From positions 62,001 through 126,000 of the forward strand of contig NZ_CP015089.1 in assembly GCF_001975705.1 (NCBI RefSeq): a stretch of 64,000 nucleotides of DNA. The letters run 5' to 3'. Numbering within the stretch: position 1 is the stretch's first letter; each line of letters starts with the position of its first letter. The DNA is from Salipiger abyssi. Lineage in GTDB: Bacteria; Pseudomonadota; Alphaproteobacteria; Rhodobacterales; Rhodobacteraceae. A program made the translations under genes and the position numbers. Below the pieces are notes generated by a model. That model made no database searches. It had not been told where the DNA came from and worked only from the letters and a program-made list of their open reading frames with translations. Shown here one piece after another: positions 8,496 through 16,799 of this stretch.

Positions 8496-8822
8496 TCAGA
8501 CCGGCATACGGATGATTTCCTGATAGGCCTCGACCAGCTTGTCACGCACCGAGACGGCGGTGCGCACGGTCGAATCCAGCTCCAGCGTGGCCTCGACCAC
8601 CGCCTGGGTGTCGGCCTGCCCCTGCAATCCGGTCTGTGCCACCGCCTCGGCGTGGCGCACGGTCTGCACCGCATCACGACCGGCCTCGGCCAGCATGTCG
8701 GAAAAGCTGGGCTTGTCGGCCGCAGGCGCCGCGACGGCGCCCGGTTCGGCCGCCATGTCGCGCGAGGCCCGATAGGCCCCCGAGGCGGCGTTGATCGAAA
8801 GGAGAGAAGAGGCATCAGCCAT
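8496..8822 (-). CDS. fliE: Flagellar hook-basal body junction protein FliE
   Basis: A 108-residue FliE, the adapter joining the MS ring to the proximal rod. The C-terminal conserved helix is clear: DTQAVVEATLELDSTVRTAV, then RDKLVEAYQEIIRMPV ending in the characteristic MPV/MQV-type terminus. The gene lies between flgC and fliQ, its usual place in alphaproteobacteria. Confidence 0.94.
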   Translation of the reverse strand: MADASSLLSINAASGAYRASRDMAAEPGAVAAPAADKPSFSDMLAEAGRDAVQTVRHAEAVAQTGLQGQADTQAVVEATLELDSTVRTAVSVRDKLVEAYQEIIRMPV

Positions 8823-8833
8823 GACGGGTTACC

Positions 8834-9244
8834 TTATTTCAGCAAATCGAGAAGCTGCGAGCGCATGTTGCGCCCGGTTTCGAACATATTGAGATTGGCC
8901 TGATAGCTGCGCGAGGCTTCGCGCATATTGCTCATCTCGAGGATGGTCTTGACGTTGGACACCTTGATGAACCCGTCCTGATCCGCCGCTGGATGGGCGG
9001 GATCGTAGCGCAGTTCGAAATCGGTATCGTCGCGGCGAATGCCCGAGACCTCGACCATGGAGTTGCCGCTCTCGCGGTCGACCATTTCCTCGAAGGAGAT
9101 GATCTTGCGACGATAGGGCTCCTCGCCCGGGCTGGTGCCGGTGGAATTGGCATTGGCGACGTTTTCCGAGACGACCTTGAGCCGTTCGCCCTGCGCCCGC
9201 ATGCCGCTCGCGGCGATGGCGCTGATGGATTTCAGCGAGTCCAT
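8834..9244 (-). CDS. flgC: Flagellar proximal rod protein FlgC
   Basis: A 136-residue rod protein. It has the N-terminal rod/hook motif (SAIAASGMRAQGERLKVVSENVANANS, residues about 8-34) and the C-terminal heptad-like end (NMREASRSYQANLNMFETGR). FlgC forms part of the drive-shaft rod with FlgB and FliE. It lies 10 bases after flgB and 11 bases before fliE, all in one leftward transcript. Confidence 0.96.
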   Translation of the reverse strand: MDSLKSISAIAASGMRAQGERLKVVSENVANANSTGTSPGEEPYRRKIISFEEMVDRESGNSMVEVSGIRRDDTDFELRYDPAHPAADQDGFIKVSNVKTILEMSNMREASRSYQANLNMFETGRNMRSQLLDLLK

Positions 9245-9254
9245 GATGTCCCCC

Positions 9255-9656
9255 TTAACGAATGCCGGTGACGGCGATGGTCAGCAGCGTGTGACCCTTG
9301 CGGTAGAGCTCTGCCGCCAGCCGGTAATTGCCGGCCACCTCGGCGGCCTTGATGGTCTGCTGTTCGAGCGCCACGGTGTTGCCGTCGAGGCTGCCCTCCC
9401 AGGCGCTCTCGTCGGTGGTCACCCGCACGCCGTCCGGCGCGCCGCCCACGCTCTGGATATGCTTGGCGTTGGTCACATTCAGCCCGCGCACCGTGCGCGC
9501 GCCGTCGGTCATGCTTTCGAAAGAGCTGATCTCCTTCGCCTTGTACTCCGGCGTATCCGCATTCGCGATATTCTCGGAGATCACCGACTGCCGCGCGCCC
9601 AGCCACTTCATGCGCTGAGAGGCGAGCTGAAAAAACGACATACCCGCAAGCTTCAT
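9255..9656 (-). CDS. flgB: Flagellar proximal rod protein FlgB
   Basis: A 133-residue rod protein with the typical N-terminal SENIANADTPEYKA motif and a C-terminal helix (LAAELYRKGHTLLTIAVTG). The ATG at 9656 is preferred over the GTG one codon upstream because it sits six bases from a GGGAA ribosome binding site. It is the first gene of the leftward flagellar run and is divergent from fliI, so the 67-bp gap must carry both promoters. Confidence 0.94.
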   Translation of the reverse strand: MKLAGMSFFQLASQRMKWLGARQSVISENIANADTPEYKAKEISSFESMTDGARTVRGLNVTNAKHIQSVGGAPDGVRVTTDESAWEGSLDGNTVALEQQTIKAAEVAGNYRLAAELYRKGHTLLTIAVTGIR

Positions 9657-9693
9657 CACCAGTTCCCTTTTGCTTGAAACAAGGATAGCATGA

Positions 9694-9708
9694 ATAAATC
9701 CGCGTTAG
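9694..9708. promoter_or_regulatory. Weak CtrA-like box in the flgB-fliI divergent promoter
   Basis: The arrangement ATAA-N7-TTAG fits the CtrA consensus TTAA-N7-TTAA with two mismatches. It lies midway between the divergent flgB and fliI starts. CtrA activates flagellar genes in several Rhodobacterales. The match alone is weak. Support comes from a better box in the other divergent flagellar promoter at 60223-60237. Confidence 0.3.
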
Positions 9709-9723
9709 CAATGGATAGAGACC

Positions 9724-11061
9724 ATGCACACAGCCTTTTCAGAGCTTTCAAGCCTTACAAGGACCATTGAAAGGGCAAGTATAACCGGTCAGGTGACCTC
9801 TGCGCTGGGGCTGGTGCTCACCGTCTCCGGTCTGGAGCGCGCGATGGGAATCGGGTCGCATTGCGTGGTGCAGGGCAGCGGCGGGCCGGTACTGGCCGAG
9901 GTTGTGGGGGTCGATGCGCAGGGCACGCGGCTCCTGCCTTTCGGCAGCTGGGACGGCGTGCGCGCCGGCGATCCGGTCGCGGTCAGCCACAGCGCCGCCG
10001 AGATCCGACCCGACGACGCCTGGATCGGCCGGGTGCTCGATGCGATCGGGCGCCCGCTCGACGGTAAGGGGCGGCTGCCCGAGGGCGCCGAACCGCGCAC
10101 CATCCGCGCGGCCCCTCCCCCGGCCTTTCAGCGCCGCCGCGTCGGGCCCCGGCTGGCGACCCGGCTCAAGGTCATGGATGCCTTCACCCCGCTGTGCCGG
10201 GGTCAGCGCATGGGGGTCTTTGCCGGCTCGGGCGTCGGCAAGTCGACCATGATGGCAATGCTGGCGCGCAATGCGCAGGCGGATGTGATCGTGGTCGGGC
10301 TGGTCGGCGAGCGCGGCCGCGAGGTTCAGGATTTCCTTCAGGACGATCTTGGCGAAGAGGGTCTGGCGCGCGCGGTCGTCGTGGTCTCGACCGGGGACGA
10401 GCCGCCGCTGATGCGCCGGCAGGCCGCCTGGACCGCCACCGCCGTGGCCGAGCATTTCCGCGATCAGGGCAAACAGGTTCTGCTGCTGCTCGACAGCGTG
10501 ACCCGCTTTGCCATGGCGCAGCGCGAGATCGGCCTGGCGGGAGGCGAGCCACCGACCTCCAAGGGCTACCCGCCCACCACCTTTGCCGAGCTGCCGAGGA
10601 TGATGGAACGCGCCGGCCCCGGGTCGGGCGAGGCCGGCGACATCACCGCGCTTTATACGGTGCTGATGGATGGCGACGATATGGAGGATCCGATTGCCGA
10701 CGCGGTGCGCGGCATTCTCGACGGCCATATCGTGCTCGATCGCAAGATCGCCGAGCAGGGCCGGTTCCCGGCGGTGAACCTGCTGCGCTCGATCTCGCGG
10801 ATGCTCCCGGACTGTCACAGCGAAGAGGAATACGCGCTGTTCAAGACCGCGCGCCGGGCGGCAGCGCGCTACGCGGATATGGAAGAGCTGATCCGGATCG
10901 GCGCCTATCGTCAGGGCAGCGATGCCGAGGTCGATTCGGCGATCCGGCTGGCCGAACCGCTGGACGCGCTGCTGTCGCAGGGCAAGCGCGAGGCGATGGA
11001 ACCGGGCGAGACGTTTGAGCAGCTCAGACAGTGCCTCGCCGGCGCGGGCCTCGCGACATAG
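9724..11061 (+). CDS. fliI: Flagellar export ATPase FliI
   Basis: A 445-residue ATPase homologous to the F1 beta subunit, driving or priming export of flagellar subunits. The Walker A motif GSGVGKST is at 168-175 and Walker B (VLLLLD) at about 252-257. The following FAMAQREIGLAGGEPPTSKG segment is typical of FliI. Its partner FliH is not next to it but in the second flagellar block (62018-62692). It is the last flagellar gene before the repABC module. Confidence 0.96.
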   Translation: MHTAFSELSSLTRTIERASITGQVTSALGLVLTVSGLERAMGIGSHCVVQGSGGPVLAEVVGVDAQGTRLLPFGSWDGVRAGDPVAVSHSAAEIRPDDAWIGRVLDAIGRPLDGKGRLPEGAEPRTIRAAPPPAFQRRRVGPRLATRLKVMDAFTPLCRGQRMGVFAGSGVGKSTMMAMLARNAQADVIVVGLVGERGREVQDFLQDDLGEEGLARAVVVVSTGDEPPLMRRQAAWTATAVAEHFRDQGKQVLLLLDSVTRFAMAQREIGLAGGEPPTSKGYPPTTFAELPRMMERAGPGSGEAGDITALYTVLMDGDDMEDPIADAVRGILDGHIVLDRKIAEQGRFPAVNLLRSISRMLPDCHSEEEYALFKTARRAAARYADMEELIRIGAYRQGSDAEVDSAIRLAEPLDALLSQGKREAMEPGETFEQLRQCLAGAGLAT

Positions 11062-11109
11062 CCCACCTGACGCAGCCTGCCCTTTCCCCTATCGCAGACG
11101 GCGCGCGAC

Positions 11110-11125
11110 GTTTACAGTTGTAAAC
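11110..11125. other. parS-like partition palindrome 1 (upstream of repA)
   Basis: GTTTACAGTTGTAAAC has perfect 7-bp arms (GTTTACA and TGTAAAC) around a two-base centre. Two further copies with the same arms lie inside repB. In repABC replicons such palindromes are the RepB binding (parS) sites, and their sequence marks the incompatibility type. This copy is 49 bases after the fliI stop. Confidence 0.85.
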
Positions 11126-11146
11126 AGCCCTCGGCAGCCTTGGCGC

Positions 11147-11180
11147 ATATAGTCTCGAACCGCCGCATTAGACACTATAT
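11147..11180. promoter_or_regulatory. Inverted repeat upstream of repA, possible RepA operator
   Basis: Perfect 7-bp arms ATATAGT (11147-11153) and ACTATAT (11174-11180) are separated by 20 bases, within the A+T-rich leader between parS copy 1 and repA. RepA proteins repress their own promoter, so this could be the operator. A clear -35/-10 pair was not identified. Confidence 0.3.
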
Positions 11181-11271
11181 CCGCGAAAATCCTTGACTTA
11201 GAGGGGTGAATCACGGCCTTTGATCTCAAGTGGCGTGAAAAAGGCCACATTTCTGGATTTGGGGCAACCAC

Positions 11272-12456
11272 ATGATTCCTGTGACACCACTGGCGACCGA
11301 GCGGCCCTCGGCTCTCGCGACCGAAATTTCGGAGCGTCTGAACGCCGCGATCCGCGAGCATCTGCTCTCGGCCTTCGCCCCGGACAACACCAAAACGCTG
11401 CGTCATTTCTCCGCCCCCGAGGCGGCAGAGCTGCTGGGTGTTTCGGGCCAGTTCATGCGCAAGGTTCATGCCGAAGGCACCATCCCCGAGCCCGCCGATA
11501 TCCGCGGCGGGCGGCGCTACTACTCCGCCCAGGAGCTTTGGGACGCCCGCGAAATCCTCGAACAATCCTCGCGCAAAAAGGGCCGCTACGTGCCCCGCCG
11601 CAGCGGCGATGAAAAGCTCCAGGTCTGGCAGCTGATGAACTTCAAGGGCGGCAGCAGCAAGAGCACGACGAGCATCCATCTCGCGCATTATTTTGCCCTG
11701 CGCGGCTACCGGGTTCTGGTCGTCGATCTCGATCCGCAGGGCTCGCTGACCTCGATGTGCGGCATCAGCCCCGAGATCGAATTCGACGGGCTCACCGTTT
11801 ACGACGCGATCCGTTATGACAATCCGGTCGACATGGCCGATGTCGTGGTGCCCACCTATTTCCCCGGCCTGTCGATTGCGCCCTCGCGCCTGTTGCTCTC
11901 GGAATTCGAGACGGAATCGGCGGTGCATTCCAACCCCGATCAGCCGTTCTTTACCCGCATCCGCAACGCGCTGGCGCAGGTCGAGGGTGATTTCGATCTT
12001 GTGCTCATGGACAGCCCGCCGCAGCTCGGCTTTCTGACCATCGCCGGCATGGCCGCCGCCAGCTCGCTGGTCGTGCCGCTGACGCCGTCGATGCTGGATG
12101 TCTCCTCCACCGCACAGTTTCTGGAACTCGCGGGCGCCTATATGGGCGTGATCGAGGATGCCGGCGCGACGCTGCAATACGATCACTTCAAGTTTCTCAT
12201 CACCCGCGACGAGCCGACCGACGTGCCCTCACAACAGCTCACATCCTTCATGCGGGCGCTGTTTCAGGATCGGGTGATCTCGGCAACCGCGCTCAAGAGC
12301 ACCGCGATCAGCGATGCCACGATGCTGAAACAGTCGATCTACGAGGTTGTCCGATCGGAGATGACACGCGCGACCTACGATCGCGCAAAAAGTTCCATGG
12401 ATGCGGTCGGCCATGAGGTCGAGACGATGATCCACCAGGCCTGGGGGCGTAAATAA
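11272..12456 (+). CDS. repA: Plasmid partitioning ATPase RepA (ParA family)
   Basis: A 394-residue ParA-type ATPase of the repABC family. An N-terminal winged/MerR-like helix-turn-helix (about residues 45-80, FSAPEAAELLGVSGQFMRKV) precedes the deviant Walker A motif KGGSSKST at 125-132. The following LVVDLDPQGSLTSM and LVLMDSPPQLGFLT motifs complete the ATPase site. With RepB and parS it segregates the replicon, and it also represses the operon. Its stop overlaps the repB start (TAATG). Confidence 0.97.
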   Translation: MIPVTPLATERPSALATEISERLNAAIREHLLSAFAPDNTKTLRHFSAPEAAELLGVSGQFMRKVHAEGTIPEPADIRGGRRYYSAQELWDAREILEQSSRKKGRYVPRRSGDEKLQVWQLMNFKGGSSKSTTSIHLAHYFALRGYRVLVVDLDPQGSLTSMCGISPEIEFDGLTVYDAIRYDNPVDMADVVVPTYFPGLSIAPSRLLLSEFETESAVHSNPDQPFFTRIRNALAQVEGDFDLVLMDSPPQLGFLTIAGMAAASSLVVPLTPSMLDVSSTAQFLELAGAYMGVIEDAGATLQYDHFKFLITRDEPTDVPSQQLTSFMRALFQDRVISATALKSTAISDATMLKQSIYEVVRSEMTRATYDRAKSSMDAVGHEVETMIHQAWGRK

Positions 12457-13424
12457 TGGCCAGAAAATCGCTCAAGGACATGTCCGGCATCGCCAACACC
12501 ATCGCCCGCTCGGGCGGCAACGCGCCGGAAAAGACCCCCCGCACCAGCGCCCCTGCCCTCGGTGCGCTTCAGGGCTCGCTCGCCGCGATCCGCGAGATTG
12601 ACCCCGCACTCATCGACGATTGGGGTCCGGCGGACCGGCTCGAGGAGTTTACAGCTGTAAACCCCGACGAGGATGACGACAGTTTCGAGGCGCTCAAAAC
12701 CAGCATCGAGGAGGGCGGGCAGCATGTCCCGATCCTCGTGCGCCGCGCCAAAACCGAGGGGCGCTATGAGGCGATCTATGGACGGCGGCGGCTGAAAGCC
12801 TGCCGCGAGCTTGGCATCAAGGTGCGCGCCAATGTTCAGGATGTCGACGATGCGACGGCGCTGCTGGCCAAGGGGCTGGAAAACGCCGCGCGGCGCAACC
12901 TTTCCTTCTATGAAAAGGCGCGCTTTGCCGAGGCGATTCAGGCTGCGGGCCATGACGGTGCGACCGCGCGGCAGGTACTCAACCTGTCCGCCTCGGGCCT
13001 TTCCCATCTGAGCAAGGTCACGCAGAACGTGCCCGCAAAGGTCGGCGACCAGCTTGGGGCCGCGCCGCGATCCGGGCGCCCGAAATGGACCGCGCTTGCC
13101 GAGCTCTTCGCCACTGGCAAGCTTACGGAGCGGGCGGCGCTCGATCTGCTTAAAAAGATGCCGCCGGAGCTGAGCTCTGACGAGCGTCTGGAAACCCTGC
13201 TGAAAGAGGCGGCAAAGCGCGGTGCCCGGCAGGGCGGCACAGCCACCGAAATCACGCCCGTCGACGGCGTGACAATCAAATCCAGCCGGAGCTCGCTCTC
13301 GCTGTCCGTGAAAAAAACAGGCGAAAACGCCGCCTTCGCGGATTGGCTCGACGAGAACCTGGCGGAGATCATCAAGGAATCCTACGCGGCGTTTACAGAT
13401 GTAAACGCCAAGGATGACAGCTGA
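12456..13424 (+). CDS. repB: Plasmid partitioning protein RepB (ParB family)
   Basis: A 322-residue ParB-type centromere-binding protein. The ParB/Srx-like domain is visible at about 75-125 (GGQHVPILVR, then YEAIYGRRRLKACRELG), followed by helix-turn-helix segments with LSASGLSHLSKV. Two parS-like palindromes are embedded in the coding sequence, where they encode FTAVN (from residue 65) and FTDVN close to the C terminus. It overlaps repA by one base and is separated from repC by a 181-bp gap carrying the antisense RNA. Confidence 0.96.
   Translation: MARKSLKDMSGIANTIARSGGNAPEKTPRTSAPALGALQGSLAAIREIDPALIDDWGPADRLEEFTAVNPDEDDDSFEALKTSIEEGGQHVPILVRRAKTEGRYEAIYGRRRLKACRELGIKVRANVQDVDDATALLAKGLENAARRNLSFYEKARFAEAIQAAGHDGATARQVLNLSASGLSHLSKVTQNVPAKVGDQLGAAPRSGRPKWTALAELFATGKLTERAALDLLKKMPPELSSDERLETLLKEAAKRGARQGGTATEITPVDGVTIKSSRSSLSLSVKKTGENAAFADWLDENLAEIIKESYAAFTDVNAKDDS
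12647..12662. other. parS-like partition palindrome 2 (inside repB)
   Basis: GTTTACAGCTGTAAAC is a perfect 16-bp palindrome within the repB reading frame. It shares both 7-bp arms with the copies at 11110 and 13391 and differs only in the central two bases. Confidence 0.82.
13391..13406. other. parS-like partition palindrome 3 (3' end of repB)
   Basis: GTTTACAGATGTAAAC carries the same 7-bp arms as the other two copies with centre GA. It lies 18 bases before the repB stop codon, near the repB-repC gap where repABC replicons often carry a parS. Confidence 0.83.
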
Positions 13425-13459
13425 ACCTGAGGACGAGCAGAAAGGAGGAAGGCGAACAA

Positions 13460-13521
13460 AGAAAACCCCCGAAACCGGAGTTTCGAGGGCTGCTGCGCAA
13501 AGCGCAATTCTTAGATTAGAC
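13460..13521 (-). ncRNA. Counter-transcribed antisense RNA (ctRNA) of repABC
   Basis: The repB-repC gap contains, on the minus strand, a promoter (13528-13556) and about 60 bases later an intrinsic terminator hairpin (13466-13489, then a T-rich run). This gives a transcript of about 60 nt. Known repABC ctRNAs have this position, orientation and size. They pair with the repC leader and limit RepC synthesis, so this is the likely copy-number and incompatibility determinant. The ends are inferred from promoter and hairpin positions. Confidence 0.75.
13461..13489 (-). terminator. Intrinsic terminator of the repABC antisense RNA
   Basis: Arms CCCCCGAAAC (13466-13475) and GTTTCGAGGG (13480-13489) pair over ten positions with one mismatch around a CGGA loop. 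On the minus strand the hairpin is followed by TTTTC, as expected for a Rho-independent terminator. Confidence 0.7.
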
Positions 13522-13527
13522 ACCTAG

Positions 13528-13556
13528 AATCTAGCAGCCAGCGAATCGCCATACAA
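13528..13556 (-). promoter_or_regulatory. Sigma70-type promoter of the repABC antisense RNA
   Basis: Read on the minus strand, a -35-like TTGTAT (13556-13551) and a -10-like TAGATT (13533-13528) are separated by exactly 17 bases. Initiation would fall near 13521. Confidence 0.6.
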
Positions 13557-13605
13557 GAGAAAACGCTCCTGAGCGAACGGGATTTCTTTGTCTGCTGGCA
13601 AATAA

Positions 13606-14967
13606 ATGGAACAATTCAACGATGCTCCGCGTGGAGCGACCGGGGCAGGGCTGTCCCGGACAGGATATGCTGTGTCTCACGACAGCCAACCGTCGGGATG
13701 GCGCAAGGCAACCGCCGGGCTGGCAATCGCCGAACGACATGCCCGTGCCGGCGAACGCGCCGCCATTCCGAAAGCGCGGGCCTTCACCGCAGCAAAGCGT
13801 GTCGGGCCACAGATCGGTCTCAAACCCGGAGACCTTCTGCTACTGGACACGCTCGGTGCCTTTACACAGCCACAGGACTGGACGGCTGGACGGCGACCCA
13901 TTGTCTGGGCATCGAACGCCTATCTCATGGAACGGACAGGCTTCTCTCTCTCCGCTCTGAAGCGTCATGCGCGACGTTTGACAGAGGCCGGCATAATCAC
14001 CTTCCGTGACAGCCCTAACGGCAAGCGCTGGGGATATCGCGACGCCGAAGGTGTGATCGTTGAAGCCTATGGCTTCGATCTGTCTCCACTGGCCGCCCGT
14101 GCTGAAGAATTCGAGCAACTGCATGCCGAGTTGCAGGCGGAACGCACCGAATGCCAGCGCCTCAAACGGCAGATCACCATCACCCGCCGTATGATCCGCG
14201 CCCGCATCGAAGCCGCTCAGCGTGAGACGCTCGACGGCCCTTGGGACCGGCTTTCGGCCTTCTTCGATGATCTGCTTGCACGGCTACCCCGACGCAACGC
14301 CTGCCGAGAAACCCTCGAACAGCTGCTGACGGGCTTTCAAAAACTACTAGAGCGGGTCGAAACGATCCTTCTGAGCAGTGTCGAAGCTGTGGAGAACTCA
14401 GACCAAACCCCTGAGGAAAGATCTGAAAAATCCACCAAACAGAACACCGTGGGGGCCATTTCCGACCCCCACATACAAGCTACAAATCAACTTCATATTG
14501 TAACAAGTACAGGATCGGAAATCGCGACAACACCAAACAACAAGCCTGATACCAAAGGGCAGAACGACATTGAAACACAGCGGGTCGAACAATCACGCAA
14601 GCCCCAGAATATGAGCGATGAGCCTCATTTCCCCACAATGGTCCGCGCTTGTCCTGAATTCTCCATCTGGGCAAAGACCATGGGTGAAGCGATAGCGAAC
14701 TGGAACGATCTACACCGGATTGCAGGCCAACTGGGACCAATGATCGGCCTATCCAAACTGGTATGGAATCGAGCCCAGGAGCAGTTGGGCAACAGGTGCG
14801 CAACAGCGGCGCTGGCGCTTGTCTTTGAAAAACACTGTGCGGGTGAGGTGACCTCACCAAGTGGATATCTGTATGGCATGATCCGGAAGGCCAGGGCAGG
14901 GGAGCTGCATCTCGACCGAAGCTTTCATGGTCGCTTGAAGCGCCAGACGAAGTTGAGTGCCTTGTGA
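13606..14967 (+). CDS. repC: Replication initiator RepC
   Basis: A 453-residue RepC, the initiator that acts in cis on an origin inside its own gene. The N-terminal region has the family signature SGWRKATAGLAIAERHARAG and the winged-helix segment around LMERTGFSLSALKRHARRLTEAG. A charged coiled-coil-like stretch (about residues 165-215) follows, then a low-complexity A+T-richer linker and a conserved C-terminal domain. The gene is less G+C-rich than its neighbours, as is usual for repC. The ATG at 13606 leaves room for the antisense-regulated leader. Confidence 0.95.
   Translation: MEQFNDAPRGATGAGLSRTGYAVSHDSQPSGWRKATAGLAIAERHARAGERAAIPKARAFTAAKRVGPQIGLKPGDLLLLDTLGAFTQPQDWTAGRRPIVWASNAYLMERTGFSLSALKRHARRLTEAGIITFRDSPNGKRWGYRDAEGVIVEAYGFDLSPLAARAEEFEQLHAELQAERTECQRLKRQITITRRMIRARIEAAQRETLDGPWDRLSAFFDDLLARLPRRNACRETLEQLLTGFQKLLERVETILLSSVEAVENSDQTPEERSEKSTKQNTVGAISDPHIQATNQLHIVTSTGSEIATTPNNKPDTKGQNDIETQRVEQSRKPQNMSDEPHFPTMVRACPEFSIWAKTMGEAIANWNDLHRIAGQLGPMIGLSKLVWNRAQEQLGNRCATAALALVFEKHCAGEVTSPSGYLYGMIRKARAGELHLDRSFHGRLKRQTKLSAL
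14390..14610. other. Putative origin of replication (oriV) within repC
   Basis: This stretch of repC is strikingly A+T-rich compared with both flanks and encodes a poorly conserved linker. In repABC replicons the origin maps to an A+T-rich segment in the middle of repC, so this is the best candidate for the melting region. No iterons were seen. Confidence 0.5.
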
Positions 14968-15582
14968 CCCCGGAGTCTTTGTTATGAGGGTGCAGCACTG
15001 AAGGTCGGCTGGAAAAACGATGCCAGCCGAAGGCGCAAGCCAGCGCCATGAAAGAGACGGGCGATGTGATCTTTTTCCCTTGATCTCCAAGGCCACTGCT
15101 GAGTGAGCATCTGCCATGCACAATGAAAATATTATTGGACATAACTAAGCGTAGTAAAGCGAGGCGGTTCAAGCGCAAGAAAGTCGCGGAAAGCGCCGTG
15201 TCCAGGAGATCGTAGACAGGCTACTCGCATGCAGGGACACCACCAACGGCCCTAAGATCATATCTCGGATAACCTCTTGTGCCCATCGCAGCGCATTTGG
15301 AATCCACTGAAGATGTGTCGTTTTTGTCGGATCAGCCCACAGAGAACTGCATATTGTGTCCGACAAGAAGAACATCGCCATCACCTTGTGCAGTATGTTG
15401 ATCCGCTCTCGGCCGGACGATCACGCCAATCTGCCGGATCACCTATGGCGCGCCGAAGGGGATGAGAACCGACATGCTCATGAGGAAAAGCGTTCGAGAT
15501 AGCTGGCTGACATACCACAACGGCTGCCAGGAGGCGCTGGTAGGAAGACGGGCAGACGCAGCGCCTGCCCGCAGGGTGTGGA
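14968..15582. other. 615-bp gene-poor region downstream of repC
   Basis: No convincing gene was found on either strand. A stem-loop lies at 15005-15030 (TCGGCTGG paired with CCAGCCGA, ten-base loop), shortly after the repC stop and possibly acting as its terminator, though without a T-run. Another inverted repeat at 15532-15566 (AGGCGCTG and CAGCGCCT) lies just beyond the aldo/keto reductase stop. The rest is lower in G+C than the flanks and looks like decayed sequence. Confidence 0.6.
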
Positions 15583-16443
15583 TCAGGTCTTTGCGTAGAC
15601 CGGGAAAACGCTGGCGTCGCCGTAGTCCTTGATCGGCTCGATCGTCTTCAGCGCGTCCATGTCTGCCTCGGAAATCTCGAACTCAACAGCGGCGTTGCCC
15701 TTCATGTGGTCCGGGTTGCCGGTTTTCGGCAGCGCGACCAGGCCCAGTTGGAGCACGTAGCGGATGCAGAGCTGCGGCACGGTCACGCCGTATTTCTCGG
15801 CCATGGCGCCGATCTCGGCATTGTCGAGGATCTTGCCGTGGGCGATAGGCGAATAGGCCTCGACCGTCACGCCTTTGCTCTTGGCATAGTCGATCAGCTC
15901 GAACGGCGTGTTGCTCACATGGGCGAGGATCTGGTCGACCATCGGCTTGATGCGCGCGTTTTCGAGCAGGTTGTCGAGATCTTCCTTCTGGAAATTCGAC
16001 ACGCCGATGGCGCGGATCTTGCCGGCGTCATAGGCCTCTTCCAACGCTTTCCACGCCGCGAGGTTGCCCTCGAAAAAGCGGTCGTCGCCAGAAAAATCCG
16101 CCCAGGGCTGCGGGCTGTGGATGATCATCAGGTCGATATAGTCGAGCCCGAGGGTGTCGAGCGAGCCGTCGATGGCGGCCTTGGCGCCCTCGTAATCCTT
16201 GACCTCGGCGGCGAGCTTGGTTTGCAGGAAGATCTGGTCGCGGGCGATGCCGGCGTTGCGGATGCCTTCGCCAACGCCGCGTTCGTTGCCATAGGCCTGG
16301 GCGGTGTCGATATGGCGATAGCCGAGGTCGATGGCGGCTTTCACGGCATCGGCGACCACATCGTCTTCGATCATCCAGGTGCCGAGCCCGAGCTTGGGAA
16401 TTTCGACACCATTGGACAGAGTGTATGTTTCTTCGAGGATCAT
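15583..16443 (-). CDS. Aldo/keto reductase (2,5-diketo-gluconate reductase type)
   Basis: A 286-residue NADPH-dependent aldo/keto reductase of the small AKR5-like group, reducing aldehydes or ketones in the cytoplasm. The catalytic tetrad is present: D46 and Y51 (RHIDTAQAYGNE), K76 (LQTKLAAE) and H109 (LMIIHSPQPW). The cofactor region near the C terminus includes ALPKTGNPDHM in place of the commoner IPKS motif. The ATG at 16443 is chosen over an upstream in-frame start because the family homology begins there. The gene stands alone and its substrate is unknown. Confidence 0.88.
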   Translation of the reverse strand: MILEETYTLSNGVEIPKLGLGTWMIEDDVVADAVKAAIDLGYRHIDTAQAYGNERGVGEGIRNAGIARDQIFLQTKLAAEVKDYEGAKAAIDGSLDTLGLDYIDLMIIHSPQPWADFSGDDRFFEGNLAAWKALEEAYDAGKIRAIGVSNFQKEDLDNLLENARIKPMVDQILAHVSNTPFELIDYAKSKGVTVEAYSPIAHGKILDNAEIGAMAEKYGVTVPQLCIRYVLQLGLVALPKTGNPDHMKGNAAVEFEISEADMDALKTIEPIKDYGDASVFPVYAKT

Positions 16444-16799
16444 CTGAGTCCCTTTCCTTCTGACGTTTCCCGACCCGGCTGTCACACCGGTCCTGCCATC
16501 GTTGACGGCCCGCACCGCTGCCGGTCGGCCAATCGCGTCGATGGCGGGATCTGCATGATTGCCCGGCGGGCGCGATCGGTAGCCGACCTCGGCGGTGGCG
16601 CGGGGCCGGCTTTACTGCACTCATATATAACGTGGTCCGGCCGCCGGATTAGACCGGGCAGGGCGACAATCACCCATGAACGCATCTCATGAATGCGGTC
16701 AGTGTGACCCGGCCTGTGGCCGCATGTGCCGATCCCGCATGACGGGGGCCATGGGTGAGGAGGGGGCCCGGACCCGAGCGTGGCTCACAGCTTCGCCGG
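16444..16799. other. 356-bp intergenic region between two leftward oxidoreductase genes
   Basis: No gene, strong hairpin or clear promoter could be supported. It should hold the promoter of the aldo/keto reductase at its left end; the A+T-rich stretch TCATATATAACG near 16620-16631 is the most promoter-like part. Confidence 0.5.

Noticed and set aside
14480..15384. Several short minus-strand frames across the end of repC and the following gap
   Set aside because: They overlap repC on the other strand or lack ribosome binding sites and homology; treated as chance frames in decayed DNA.
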